Shown piece by piece: positions 1-8,807 of a DNA stretch of 64,000 bases. The notes beneath the pieces are model-generated. The model saw nothing but the letters and a program-made list of their open reading frames with translations, had not been told where the DNA came from and did no database searches. Each line of letters opens with the position of its first letter. The stretch's first letter is position 1. A program made the position numbers and the translations under genes. The stretch comes from an uncultured Collinsella sp. Its GTDB lineage: Bacteria; Actinomycetota; Coriobacteriia; Coriobacteriales; Coriobacteriaceae. The DNA lies in contig CABQLM010000004.1 in assembly GCA_902465105.1 (NCBI GenBank), positions 1 to 64,000 on the forward strand. Reading direction: 5' to 3'.

Positions 1-592
1 CTTGGAGGCATCCTTCATGCCCTCGATGTAGGCGTCGACCTTGGGGCTCTTGATGCCCTCGAGGTCATAACCCACCGACATGTTGAAGACAAAGCCGTCC
101 GGGCTTCCCAGGCCGTACTCGCGAGCGATCAGATGGCAGGCGAACCATGCCTTCACGTACTCGGCAAAGGCCTGCGGAACCTCGAGCTCGGTCGACCACT
201 CGCAGTTGTAGCACTCGTCCTGTGCCACAATGCAGGGTTTGTTCACACACTTGGAGAGCTCCTCGCCGTCCATTACCTGGACGGTCTGCCACGATGCAGG
301 GCTTGTTCACACACTTGGAGAGCTCCTCGCCGTCCATTACCTGGACGGTCTTGAGCTCAAAGAAGCGGGAGCCGGCCACGTAGGATGCCACGATGTTCTG
401 GGCAAGCTGTGTGTTGGGACCGGCGGCCGGGCCAAACGGAGTCTCGATGCGCTCGTCAAAAATGGGAAGCGCGCCCTCCTGGTTGGTCGTGACCATCTTG
501 CGCACGCCAAAGATGGCGTCCTGGGTCTTGTGCTCCTCGATGATCCAGTTCATCAGCTGCGAAAACGGGATCGGCCTCATGATGTCGCTCAT
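1..592 (-). pseudogene. ygfK: YgfK-like putative selenate reductase/oxidoreductase subunit, 5' part, frameshifted
   Basis: The N-terminus (MSDIMRPIPFSQLMNWIIEE) and the stretch with GPAAGPNTQLAQNI and FFELKTVQVMDGEEL match the YgfK family, a large FAD/Fe-S protein encoded next to ssnA and purine/molybdenum hydroxylase genes in enterobacteria. The ATG at 592 has an AGAGGAG ribosome site. The gene runs off the left edge, so only about 180 codons are visible. A 64-bp tandem duplication (224-351) shifts the frame: after CVNKPCIVA the family-like continuation (QDECYNCEWSTELEVPQAF) is found only in another frame. Removing one copy restores one reading frame to the window edge. The family match is from memory of E. 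coli YgfK. The true function of YgfK is not settled. Confidence 0.8.
224..351. repeat. 64-bp tandem duplication inside ygfK
   Basis: Two adjacent 64-bp copies, 224-287 and 288-351, differ at two positions (CACAATG/CACGATG and GGGTTTG/GGGCTTG). 64 is not a multiple of three, so the second copy breaks the ygfK frame. Divergence between copies suggests two strain haplotypes joined during assembly rather than a fresh slippage event. Confidence 0.9.
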
Positions 593-691
593 AGTGAGCT
601 CCTCTCTGTAACGCCCGGCGAGACCGCGCGGCGGGCGCAAATACGGTGTAGCGCTAGCACAGCGCCGGCGACCCCGCGGAGGTCGCCTATG

Positions 692-725
692 CGCGCGTCG
701 GATGCGGCGAAACATCCGACGCGCG
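692..725. other. GC-rich hairpin between ssnA and ygfK
   Basis: A 13-bp stem (right arm CATCCGACGCGCG) closes an 8-nt loop in the 148-bp ssnA-ygfK gap. No T-run follows on the minus strand, so it is not a normal intrinsic terminator. It could adjust transcript stability between the two genes. Confidence 0.45.
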
Positions 726-740
726 TGAATCTACTTGTAA

Positions 741-2096
741 TTAGTAGGCGCGATCGTTGAGCGTGCTCCAGAGCTTCTTGGACTCGGCCATGGTCCACGC
801 GTTGATCATGTCCTCATCAATGCCAACGAACTCGCGATCCTTGTACAGGACGCGGCCGTTGATGATGGTGGTACGGCAGTTTTTGCCCATCATGCCAAAG
901 AGCATGTGGCCGTCGATGTTCTCCTCGCTCAGCGGCGTAAAGGGCTTGTAGTCCATGACGATGACGTCGGCGGCAGCGCCGGCCTCGAGCACGCCGAGTT
1001 TGCGATCGAAGTACCTGCTCGCCATCTTGGCGTTGTTCTCGAACAGCATCGTCATGGCCTCGCACCAGCCCACGTTGGGCATAGCGGCGTTGTGGCGTTG
1101 GATGATCAGGAAGACCTTGAGGCTCTCGAGCATATCGTGGGTGTAGGCGTCGGTGCCCATGCACACGGGGATGCCGCGGCGGAAGAACTCGAGCACGGGA
1201 GCGCAGCCCACGGCGTTGCCCATATTGGATTCGGGGTTGTTGACGAGCCAGGTGCCGGACTCCTTGACGATATCCATCTCGGCGGGCGTCACGTGGATGC
1301 AGTGGCCCAGCATGGTGTCGGGACCCAGCAGGTTGTGCTGCAGCAGGCGCTCGACGGGGCTGATGCCACCGCGATTGAGGCGGGAGTCCCACACGTCATT
1401 CATGCCCTCGCACACATGGATGTGGAAGCCGGTCAGGCCGTTGTTGGCCTCGGCCATCTTGTCCATGGTCTCGTCCGACAGCGTAAAGGTGGCGTGACCG
1501 CCAAACATGGCGGCGATCATGTGGTTATCGTTATCGCGACGCTCCTTGGCGGCCCACTGGGCAAACTCGGCGTTCTCGGCAATGGCCTGGTCGCATTTTT
1601 CCTGGCCGCGACGATCGGAGACCTCGTAGCACAGGCATGAACGCATGCCCAGCTCCTGAGCTGCATCCTTAATGGTAAAGAGGCTTCCCGGGATCTCGCA
1701 GAAGCTCGCATGGTGATCGAAGATCGTGGTGACGCCATCGCGGATGGAGTCCAGAATCGTGGCATAGGCGCTCGCCTTGGTGCCGTCGAGCGTCAGGTTG
1801 TCATCGATCTTCCACCACTGCTGCTCAAGATTCTCCAGGAAGTTGGTGGGGTTGCAGCCCTTAATGGCAAGGCCGCGGGCCAGACCCGAGTAGATGTGGG
1901 TGTGGCAGTTGATGAGTCCGGGCATGATGAGGTTGCCCCGGGCGTCGACGTACTCGGCATCCGGGTACTTGGCCTTGAGCTCGCACTCGGGGCCCACTTC
2001 GACGATCGTATCTCCGTCAATGGCGACCGCACCGTTTGGAATGAACGGGGTCTGAGCATTGCGGGTAAAGACAGAACCGTTAGCGACCAGAAGCAT
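741..2096 (-). CDS. ssnA: SsnA-type putative aminohydrolase
   Basis: A 451-residue protein of the amidohydrolase superfamily, SsnA branch. The metal-binding HTH of the first strand is seen in MPGLINCHTHIYSGLARG, later ligands in GFHIHVCEG and LGHCIHVTP, and the final Asp in CMGTDAYTHD. Length and motifs agree with E. coli SsnA (about 440 residues), encoded beside ygfK and linked to purine catabolism; the substrate is unknown. The ATG at 2096 is preferred over 2114 because AAGGGAG lies 6 nt upstream of it. It precedes ygfK in the same direction, so the two are probably one operon. The upstream neighbour is a purine permease, which supports a nucleobase role. Confidence 0.88.
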   Translation of the reverse strand: MLLVANGSVFTRNAQTPFIPNGAVAIDGDTIVEVGPECELKAKYPDAEYVDARGNLIMPGLINCHTHIYSGLARGLAIKGCNPTNFLENLEQQWWKIDDNLTLDGTKASAYATILDSIRDGVTTIFDHHASFCEIPGSLFTIKDAAQELGMRSCLCYEVSDRRGQEKCDQAIAENAEFAQWAAKERRDNDNHMIAAMFGGHATFTLSDETMDKMAEANNGLTGFHIHVCEGMNDVWDSRLNRGGISPVERLLQHNLLGPDTMLGHCIHVTPAEMDIVKESGTWLVNNPESNMGNAVGCAPVLEFFRRGIPVCMGTDAYTHDMLESLKVFLIIQRHNAAMPNVGWCEAMTMLFENNAKMASRYFDRKLGVLEAGAAADVIVMDYKPFTPLSEENIDGHMLFGMMGKNCRTTIINGRVLYKDREFVGIDEDMINAWTMAESKKLWSTLNDRAY

Positions 2097-2291
2097 GGAT
2101 GCTCCCTTCAACATCAGGGGCGGGGTTTGACACCTCTGACATGGCGGAGTGCGAAGCGCCGGCCTACACCGGAAACGGGCCCTCTCCCGTCAACGCTTCA
2201 CCAAAGGGACAAACCCTTTGAAGTGCGGCTTGGTGCCGCATGACGTCGGCGGACGAGGCGATGCGCCCGCCGACGAATAGCACCGAATTGG

Positions 2292-3686
2292 TTACTTCTT
2301 GCTCTCGGGCAAGACCAGATCCACGGCAGCGTCCTTGGCAGCATCAATGTGCTGAGCCACGACCGGCGTCTGCGGAAGGATCAGGTTAAGGACAATGGCC
2401 ATGATGGCGGTGGGGGTTACGGCATTGGAGCCGATGACGGTGGACACCCAGGCGGGCATACCCTCGCCGGCAAGGCAACCGCTGGCCATCCAGATACCCA
2501 GGCCAAAGACGACAGAGGTACCGACGATGGTGGTGGTGCGCTGCGTGAGGCCCTCGCGGGTGAACATGCGCACGCCGTTCATGGTGATGGTGCCAAAGAC
2601 GCCGACGGTCGCGCCGCCGATGACGGGCTGCGGGATAGCGGAGAGGACGGCAGAGAGCTGCGGGAACAGGCCGGCGATGGCAAAGACGGCCGCGATGATC
2701 ACAAAGACCCACTTGTTGACGACCTTGTTGGAGCAGATGATGCCCACGTTCTGGCCAAGGGCGCTGGTGGGAAGACCGCCCAGCAGGCCGCCGACCATAG
2801 AGGTGAGGCCCTGGGACACGATAGCGCCGGAGAGCTCGCGCTCGGTGGGCATACGGTCGATGGAGCCCAGGCAGGCGGCGGAGACGTCACCGATAACCTG
2901 GATGGCAACCATGGGGAACACGACGGCGAGGGTAATGCAGACCTCGGGATCAAACTCGAGCGCGTAGGGCATGAGCTTGGGAAGGGCGAAGACCTGAGCG
3001 GTGGCGACGCTGGAGAAGTCGATCATGCCAAAGGGGATGGAGACGATCATACCAACGATCATGCCAAAGAACACGGATCCCAGCTTGAGCGTGCCCTTGC
3101 CAAAGTTGGCGAGCGCAAAGACCACGGCGAAGGTGATAAGAGCGACGCACCAGGCCTGCGGAGTGCCCCACAGCGGCGTACCCATACCGCCGGCCATGTA
3201 CTTGACGGCCGTGGGATACAGGGAGACGCCAATGGAGAAGATGACCGTACCGGTCACGACGGGCGGGAACAGCCACTTAATCTTGCTGTAGGCCAGACCA
3301 AAGAGGACCGCGACGGCACCGCCGACAATCTCGCCGCCCAGCAGTGCACCAAAGCTAAAGCCCGAGGCACCCATGGCCTGCAGGGCCGGCAGGAACGCGA
3401 ACGAAACGCCCATGACGATGGGCAGGCCGCCGCCGATGCGACGGAAGGGAGCGAAGGCCTGAAGGGCCGTGTCAATTGCCGAAAGAATGAGCGCAACCTG
3501 AATGATGTCGGTGCTCTGCTGGCTATTAAAGCCGTAGACGCCGGCCATGATGACCGCCGGGGTAATGATGCCGGCAAACGATGCCAGCACGTGTTGAAGG
3601 GCACACGGGATCATTTCCTTAACGGGCGGCATGCCTTCGCGAGTGAACAGGGCTTCAGTGCCGTTCGTAACCGTCTCCTGGGCCAT
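2292..3686 (-). CDS. NCS2 family xanthine/uracil permease
   Basis: A membrane protein of about 464 residues with 12-14 hydrophobic segments and NCS2 signatures: GGLPIVMGVSFAFLPA early, FPMVAIQVIGDVSAAC and GGLPTSALGQNVGII in the substrate-binding core, and PQPVIGGATVGVFGTI near the end. The family imports xanthine, uric acid or uracil with a cation. Here xanthine or urate is more likely because ssnA, ygfK and ridA flank it. The ATG at 3686 has GAGG about 10 nt upstream; the longer ORF to 3773 lacks a site. A 195-bp gap with two small hairpins separates it from ssnA. Confidence 0.85.
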   Translation of the reverse strand: MAQETVTNGTEALFTREGMPPVKEMIPCALQHVLASFAGIITPAVIMAGVYGFNSQQSTDIIQVALILSAIDTALQAFAPFRRIGGGLPIVMGVSFAFLPALQAMGASGFSFGALLGGEIVGGAVAVLFGLAYSKIKWLFPPVVTGTVIFSIGVSLYPTAVKYMAGGMGTPLWGTPQAWCVALITFAVVFALANFGKGTLKLGSVFFGMIVGMIVSIPFGMIDFSSVATAQVFALPKLMPYALEFDPEVCITLAVVFPMVAIQVIGDVSAACLGSIDRMPTERELSGAIVSQGLTSMVGGLLGGLPTSALGQNVGIICSNKVVNKWVFVIIAAVFAIAGLFPQLSAVLSAIPQPVIGGATVGVFGTITMNGVRMFTREGLTQRTTTIVGTSVVFGLGIWMASGCLAGEGMPAWVSTVIGSNAVTPTAIMAIVLNLILPQTPVVAQHIDAAKDAAVDLVLPESKK

Positions 3687-4016
3687 ATGACCACCAATCC
3701 TCGAAGTAGCTGTTTTCGCATCTAACGCTCTATTGTGACGCAGTGCGGGGGTGAGGTTGTGCCTTCGTTGCATATCGTATTAAAGATTATTCTCATTCTC
3801 AATAATAATTTTTTGTTATCAGACTATTCTTCAGCTGAGATAATGTATTTCCGCAGGTCAGGAAAGTGTCTGGTCAAAATAACATCTAACTTTTCTTTTG
3901 GTCGACCGCTTACCGCCAAAATCCTACCGTTCGCGAATATGTGAGTCAATAGACACAATGTTACCATGAGAAAAATTTGTTATGAACATTTCCGATTTCA
4001 CCCAAAGGAGTTGCCC
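3687..4016. promoter_or_regulatory. Divergent promoter region between permease and YheO-type regulator
   Basis: 330 bp, markedly AT-rich in its centre (3780-3850) compared with the flanking genes. The strand read leftwards holds TTGAGAATGAGAATAATC (about 3786-3806), which resembles repeated GAATGA/GATAAT hexamers of Fur-type boxes. TCAGCTGA at about 3832 is a perfect palindrome. No gene is visible. Assignment as a divergent control region is inferred from layout. Confidence 0.4.
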
Positions 4017-4673
4017 GTGAACGAGACCGTACGTCGCTTTTTGCCGATGGTCGATTTCCTGGAGCAGATACTCGGCAAAAACAGCGAAATCGTGCTGCAC
4101 GATTTCTCGGATCCCGACCACGCCATCGTCGATATTCGCAACGGCATCGTGAGCGGCCGCAAGATTGGCGGTCCCGCTACCGATCTGGCACTCAAGATCA
4201 TGCACGACGCCAAGTATCGCGACCTGCCGTTTATTACGGGCTACGAGGGACGCGGTGCCGGTGGTAAGACGTTGGAGTCGGCGACGTACTTTATCCGCGA
4301 GGATAACGAGATTGTCGGCATGCTCTGCGTCAACACCGATCTTTCCATGGTACGCTCCATCAACGCCATGGCTCAGCAGCTCATGGCCTGCTTCGACGCT
4401 GTGCCAAGGCAGGCGGAGCCCGCGTCTATCGAGGTCGAAAGTCTTTCGGAGTCTACACAGGAGCTCATCGACCGCAGTATTTCCGAGCTGCTCGAAAGCC
4501 GCGGACAGGATGTCGCCTCGCTGGGGCAGGCCGATCGCGTGGACGTTATTCGCCACCTTAACGGCAACGGTGTATTTATGCTCAAGGGCGCTGTTGCCTG
4601 CGCTGCCACCGCGCTGGGCATCTCGGAGCCCAGCGTCTACCGCTACCTGCAAAAAGTTCGCAAGGAGGGCTAA
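4017..4673 (+). CDS. YheO-like PAS / HTH transcriptional regulator
   Basis: A 218-residue regulator. Residues about 5-120 match the YheO-like PAS domain (LPMVDFLEQILGKNSEIVLH, then HAIVDIRNG and GRGAGGKTLESATYFI), and the C-terminus holds a helix-turn-helix of the DauR/YheO type (ATALGISEPSVYRYLQKVRK). Family members often control transport or catabolism of small nitrogenous compounds. It is divergent from the permease and probably regulates it. GTG at 4017 is chosen because AAAGGAG sits 6 nt upstream; the in-frame ATG at 3966 has no site. It ends at a bidirectional terminator. Confidence 0.82.
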   Translation: MNETVRRFLPMVDFLEQILGKNSEIVLHDFSDPDHAIVDIRNGIVSGRKIGGPATDLALKIMHDAKYRDLPFITGYEGRGAGGKTLESATYFIREDNEIVGMLCVNTDLSMVRSINAMAQQLMACFDAVPRQAEPASIEVESLSESTQELIDRSISELLESRGQDVASLGQADRVDVIRHLNGNGVFMLKGAVACAATALGISEPSVYRYLQKVRKEG

Positions 4674-4729
4674 CCCGCCAATCCCTTGGGGGCGGAAAAC
4701 GGATCATTTTGCCGCATCGCTTGACAAAA

Positions 4730-4765
4730 GACCCTGCAGCTCGCACGCGCTGCAGGGTCTTTTTG
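4730..4765. terminator. Bidirectional intrinsic terminator between regulator and ridA
   Basis: An 11-bp stem, GACCCTGCAGC with GCTGCAGGGTC, is followed by TTTTT on the plus strand and TTTT on the minus strand. It lies between convergent genes and can serve both. Confidence 0.9.
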
Positions 4766-4793
4766 CATGTCATGTTTAGTTGTTGTCAACGCC

Positions 4794-5171
4794 TTAGAGG
4801 GCGGCGATGACCTCGATCTCGACCAGACCGCCAGCCGGAAGGGCGGCAACCTGGAAGGCACTGCGCGCGGGGAACGGAGCCTCGAACTTGGAGGCGTAGA
4901 TCTCGTTCACGGCGGCGAAGTCGGCGATGTCGGCCAGGTAGACCGTGGTCTTGACGACATCGGCAAACGTGGCGCCGGTAGCGGTCAGCAGGGCCTCGAC
5001 GTTAGCGAGGGACTGCTTGGCCTGAGCCTCGACACCCTCGGGCATCTTGCCGGTCGCGGGGTCGATGCCCAGCTGGCCGGACAGGAACACCATGTTGCCG
5101 GTCTGGATACCGGGGGAATACGGACCGATGGCTGCGGGTGCGTTATCGGAAGACACGACGGTCTTGCTCAT
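4794..5171 (-). CDS. ridA: RidA family reactive enamine/imine deaminase
   Basis: A 125-residue YjgF/YER057c/UK114 protein. IGPYSPGIQ, FLSGQLGIDP, the Arg of PARSAFQVAALP and the EIEVIA end are all present, and the length is typical. RidA hydrolyses reactive enamines and imines such as 2-aminoacrylate; it works as a cytosolic trimer. The start at 5171 has AAGGAG just upstream. It is alone on its transcript, facing the YheO-type regulator across a shared terminator. Its own substrate in this locus cannot be read from sequence. Confidence 0.92.
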   Translation of the reverse strand: MSKTVVSSDNAPAAIGPYSPGIQTGNMVFLSGQLGIDPATGKMPEGVEAQAKQSLANVEALLTATGATFADVVKTTVYLADIADFAAVNEIYASKFEAPFPARSAFQVAALPAGGLVEIEVIAAL

Positions 5172-5548
5172 GTTTTTCTCCTTACGATCAAATAGAGAGC
5201 GTGAGCGCGGCGTTCACACCGGGAGGCACAGTTCGGTCTGAACACCGCGCTTGATTGGGATAGTAGGGGATGATTTTGACCGATGCAAGATAATTATCAG
5301 ATTGCGATAATATTTTATCGCCCAACGGCGCATACGGGCCGCTGAACGGCGTGACTGGCGACCTGTCTGAAAAATGATCCCTTTCCTCCGTCCCCCTTCG
5401 GATCACGCGATCCCTTAGGGACGGAGGAAAAGAGATCAATTTTGCCTGAGAGGCTGCTGAAGACTTTGTCCTGCTTAGGCTGCGGGCATCGTCCACCGCG
5501 ACGGCGCCACTATACTTTTGAGTATCTGAGCATTTTGAAAGGCAGGAT
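5172..5548. promoter_or_regulatory. Intergenic control region between ridA and U32 peptidase
   Basis: 377 bp with no gene. Near ridA there are two dyads, GATAATTATC (about 5289-5298) and CGATAATATTTTATCG (about 5306-5321), likely operator or promoter elements. A larger branched hairpin spans 5375-5438: CCTCCGTCCC pairs with GGGACGGAGG and the central GGATC/GATCC forms an inner stem. A TATACT box at 5511-5516 lies 33 bp before the peptidase start and is a plausible -10. Confidence 0.45.
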
Positions 5549-8008
5549 ATGACCGCAACCGCCAGTCGAACCACCAACCGCAGACCCGAGCTCTTGGCCC
5601 CCGCCGGAGGCCCGGAGCCCTTTGCCGCCGCGCTCGCCGCCGGCGCCGATGCCATCTACTGTGGCATGGGCAGCTTCAACGCCCGCCGCAAGGCAACGAA
5701 CTTTACCGACGAGGCCTTTGAGCAGGCCTGCCGTGCTGCACACCTGGCCGGCTCGCGCGTCTACGTCACGGTCAACATCGTCATCAAGCAGTCCGAGATG
5801 GGCGAGGCGCTGCAACTCATCCACCGCTGCTCCACGCTGGGCGCCGATGCCTTCATTATCCAGGACTGGGGCCTGTTCTTTGAGGTCAAGCGCACCATGC
5901 CCGGCATCGAGACGCACATCTCGACCCAGGCGAACATCCACGACGACCGCGGGACTATCTGGTGCCGCGAGCAGGGCGCCGACCGCGTGACCCTCTCGCG
6001 CGAGCTCTCCATTGACGAGATCGCCGCCATCCACGACGCCGCGCCCGACGTTGACCTGGAGGTCTTTAGCCACGGCGCTATCTGCTTTTGCTACTCGGGC
6101 CTGTGCCTGCTCTCGAGCTTTGCCATGCAGCCCTGCCGCCTGCCCTACGAGCTGATCGACGAGAACGGCCGCACGCTCTCCCCCGCCGGTCGCGAGCGCG
6201 CACTATGCCCGCGCGACACCAATACCTCGCAGCTCGTTCGCCGTCTGTATGACGCCGGCGCCGCATCGCTCAAGCTCGAGGGCCGCATGAAAGCCCCCGA
6301 TTACGTGTACTCCATCGTCGATGTGTACCGTCATCAAATCGATGACATGCTGGCCGGGGTCGCCGTGGATAAGGACGAGGACGCCGCTCGCCAGCGCCAA
6401 CTCAAGCGCTGCTTTAACCGCGACTTTACGCACGCCTATCAGGACGGCACCTCGGGCGACGAGATGATGAGTTACGAACGCTCCAACAACCGCGGACAGA
6501 TTGTGGGCACGGTGCTGGGCAGCCGCCTGGCCAACCGCGACGTGCGCGGGCTCAAACCCGACGACCGTCGTCGCCGCGCTGCCATCGCCCGCATTGAGCT
6601 GTTTGAGCCCGTCGGCAAGGGCGACCTGCTGGAACTTCGCCACGACGATGAGTTCGACCAGTTCCTAACCACTATCGCTACCGATGATGCCGCCGCCGGT
6701 GACATCATCGAGTGCCGCGTGCCCCGCAGCATGCCCGAGGGCTGCCGCGTTCGCGTCATCCGCAGCCAGCGCGCCATTGACGCCGCCGGCGCCGCGCTCA
6801 AGCGCGATGTGCTGCGCCGCCGAGCTGTTGATGTAACCGTCGCGGCGCGTTTGGGCGAACCGTTTACTGTCACACTCACCTGCTGTGACAACCCCGCGCT
6901 CACCGCCACCGCCACGGGCTTTACCGTCGAGGCCGCCAAGACTCGCGCGGTCGAGGCGTCCGATCTGGTTGAGCATGTGGGCCGCATGGGCTCCTCGCCC
7001 TTTGAGGCCGCGAGCTTTGATGTGGCGCTCGATGGGGGCTGCGGCATGGGCTTCTCCGCTGTGCACAAGGTGCGCGCCGCCGCCTGCAAGGCGCTGGAGG
7101 AGGCCATTCTGGTGCCGTACGAGGAGCGCGCGAATACTCTCGAGTTGCCGGTGCTCGACAAGTGCACGCGCCCCATGCCCGAGCACTACCGCGACGAACC
7201 GCAGATCTGCGCCACCGTCACCTCGCTCGAGGCCGCCGAGGCAGCCCGCGTGGAGGGCGCAACGCGCATCTACATGACCACCGATGTGCTCGATGCGGCC
7301 GAGCTCTCCCCCGCCGATGCGCTTGAGCAGGGCATCGTACCCGTACTCGACGAGGTCTGCCGCGCCGTTGACCACGTCCGCGTTGACCCGTGGGTTGTTG
7401 CCGGTGCCACGGTCGCTATTGGCAATATCTCCGAGCTTGCCCTGGCCGCCCAGGTTGGCGCCACGGCGGAGGTCCGCTCTTGCCTGCCCGTGCACAACGT
7501 GCCTTGCATGGAGGCACTTGCCGAGCGCGGAGCCGGCGCGTTTTGGCTCTCGCCCGAGATCACGCTCGACGAGATAGTCTCGCTCGGCGCCGCCGCGCCC
7601 GCAGCTCTGGGCATCACCGTCTTTGGCCGCCCGCGCGTCATGACAAGCGAGCATTGCATTCTGCAGGTTGCCAACGGCTGCATCCACGATTGCGCCAACT
7701 GTAATCTGCGCGCCCGCAAGCTGTCGCTCAAGAACATCGACGGCAAGGTCATGCCCGTGCGCACCGATATCCACGGCCGATCGCGCCTCTACGACGCCTA
7801 TCCCATCGACCTCACGCCGCAGGTACCACAGCTGCTCGACGCCGGCGTGCGTCGTCTTATGGTGGACGGCACGCTGCTCGAGACGGATGAAGTGGGCCGC
7901 GCCGTCGCACGCGTCCGTCGCGCCATCGAGGCCGCGCAAGCCGGCCGCAAGCCCGCCGCCCGCCTGCGCGGGGCGACCTCGGGCTGCATGTTTGTGGGAA
8001 TCAGCTAA
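5549..8008 (+). CDS. Peptidase U32 family protein (YhbU/RlhA-type)
   Basis: An 819-residue U32 family protein. ELLAPAGGPEPFAAALAAGA starts the TIM-barrel-like N-terminal domain. The family signature is LEVFSHGAICFCYSGLC (about residues 169-185), whose cysteines belong to the proposed Fe-S site of this family. LKLEGRMKAPDYVY follows. The C-terminal part carries CIHDCANCNLR and a long insert typical of the larger members. Members were named collagenase-like proteases, but characterised relatives (RlhA, UbiU/V, TrhP) act in RNA or quinone hydroxylation, so peptidase activity is not certain. The ATG is preceded by a GGCAGG site. The RluA-type gene follows after 15 bp, which suggests a joint RNA-modification transcript. 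Confidence 0.87.
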   Translation: MTATASRTTNRRPELLAPAGGPEPFAAALAAGADAIYCGMGSFNARRKATNFTDEAFEQACRAAHLAGSRVYVTVNIVIKQSEMGEALQLIHRCSTLGADAFIIQDWGLFFEVKRTMPGIETHISTQANIHDDRGTIWCREQGADRVTLSRELSIDEIAAIHDAAPDVDLEVFSHGAICFCYSGLCLLSSFAMQPCRLPYELIDENGRTLSPAGRERALCPRDTNTSQLVRRLYDAGAASLKLEGRMKAPDYVYSIVDVYRHQIDDMLAGVAVDKDEDAARQRQLKRCFNRDFTHAYQDGTSGDEMMSYERSNNRGQIVGTVLGSRLANRDVRGLKPDDRRRRAAIARIELFEPVGKGDLLELRHDDEFDQFLTTIATDDAAAGDIIECRVPRSMPEGCRVRVIRSQRAIDAAGAALKRDVLRRRAVDVTVAARLGEPFTVTLTCCDNPALTATATGFTVEAAKTRAVEASDLVEHVGRMGSSPFEAASFDVALDGGCGMGFSAVHKVRAAACKALEEAILVPYEERANTLELPVLDKCTRPMPEHYRDEPQICATVTSLEAAEAARVEGATRIYMTTDVLDAAELSPADALEQGIVPVLDEVCRAVDHVRVDPWVVAGATVAIGNISELALAAQVGATAEVRSCLPVHNVPCMEALAERGAGAFWLSPEITLDEIVSLGAAAPAALGITVFGRPRVMTSEHCILQVANGCIHDCANCNLRARKLSLKNIDGKVMPVRTDIHGRSRLYDAYPIDLTPQVPQLLDAGVRRLMVDGTLLETDEVGRAVARVRRAIEAAQAGRKPAARLRGATSGCMFVGIS

Positions 8009-8023
8009 CCGAAAGGCTTACAC

Positions 8024-8683
8024 GTGAACGAAGAACCTCAAGTCCTCTACTGCGACGCCTGGCTCATGGCCATCGATAAGCCCGCCGGCATGATCGTCCA
8101 CGGCGACGGCACCGGCGAGCGCACGCTCACCGACTACGCCAGCGATCTGTTGCTGGCGATGGGCGACGGCTTTGCCGCGACTGACATGCAGCCGCTCAAC
8201 CGCCTGGACCGCAACACCACCGGCGTGGTGCTGTTCTCGCTCGACAAACAGACGCAGCCCGCCTTTGACCAGATGGTGATCGACCACGCCTTCGAAAAAC
8301 ACTATCTGGCGTTGGCCGAGGGCAAGATCGACTGGAACGAGAAGCTTATCGACAAGCCCATCGCCCGCGACCGCCACGACAGCCGCAAGATGCGCGTCGG
8401 CGCCAGCGGCAAACCGTCGCAGACGCGCGTGAAGGTGCTCAAGCGCCTTAAGAGCCGTCGAGGCCTGCCCACTCGTTCGTATATCGATGTCGAGCTGCTC
8501 ACCGGTCGCAAACACCAGATCCGCGTGCACCTGGCAAGCGAGCGCCATCCCCTGGTTGGCGACGACCTGTACGGCACGCCGCGTCCTTGCGGCCTCATGC
8601 TCCATGCCCACAGCGTGTCCTTTACGCATCCCGTAACCGGCGAGCACATCCACATCGAAGCCCCCTGCCCCTGGGAGCCCTAG
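8024..8683 (+). CDS. RluA family pseudouridine synthase (short form)
   Basis: A 219-residue RluA-type pseudouridine synthase without an S4 domain. The catalytic Asp lies in NRLDRNTTGVVLFS (about residues 58-71), where the usual HRLD is NRLD. Other family motifs are IDKPAGMIVHG, RKHQIRVHLA and HPLVGDDLYG. It isomerises uridine in rRNA or tRNA; the target is not predictable. The start follows the U32 gene by 15 bp and has GAAAGG upstream, so the two are probably co-transcribed. Transcription likely stops at the hairpin starting one base after its stop codon. Confidence 0.88.
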   Translation: MNEEPQVLYCDAWLMAIDKPAGMIVHGDGTGERTLTDYASDLLLAMGDGFAATDMQPLNRLDRNTTGVVLFSLDKQTQPAFDQMVIDHAFEKHYLALAEGKIDWNEKLIDKPIARDRHDSRKMRVGASGKPSQTRVKVLKRLKSRRGLPTRSYIDVELLTGRKHQIRVHLASERHPLVGDDLYGTPRPCGLMLHAHSVSFTHPVTGEHIHIEAPCPWEP

Positions 8684-8720
8684 AACCTGCCAAAAAGGGA
8701 CAGGTTTATTTTGGCAGGTT
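8684..8720. terminator. Hairpin repeat with GGGACAGG loop, terminator of the RluA gene
   Basis: A 12-bp perfect stem, AACCTGCCAAAA with TTTTGGCAGGTT, followed by TTT. The loop holds GGGACAGG. Related copies lie at 35275-35310 and, inverted, at 37225-37264, so it is a dispersed hairpin family used here as an intrinsic terminator. Confidence 0.75.
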
Positions 8721-8737
8721 TTATCTGGGCAAACGTC

Positions 8738-8778
8738 AAAACCACCACAATGGGGACAGGCACCTTTGTGGTGGTTTT
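8738..8778. repeat. Hairpin repeat ACCACCACAA, left border of the inverted-repeat array
   Basis: A 13-bp perfect stem (AAAACCACCACAA with TTGTGGTGGTTTT) whose loop again contains GGGACAGG. A near copy in the same orientation lies at 9191-9225, on the far side of the array at 8808-9106. Confidence 0.75.
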
Positions 8779-8807
8779 GCCTCGTAGACTCTTCCGGGTC
8801 CCCAAAG

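Noticed and set aside
3924-4652. 242-codon frame antisense to the YheO-type regulator
   Set aside because: The sense frame has clear PAS and HTH motifs and a good ribosome site; the antisense frame has neither.
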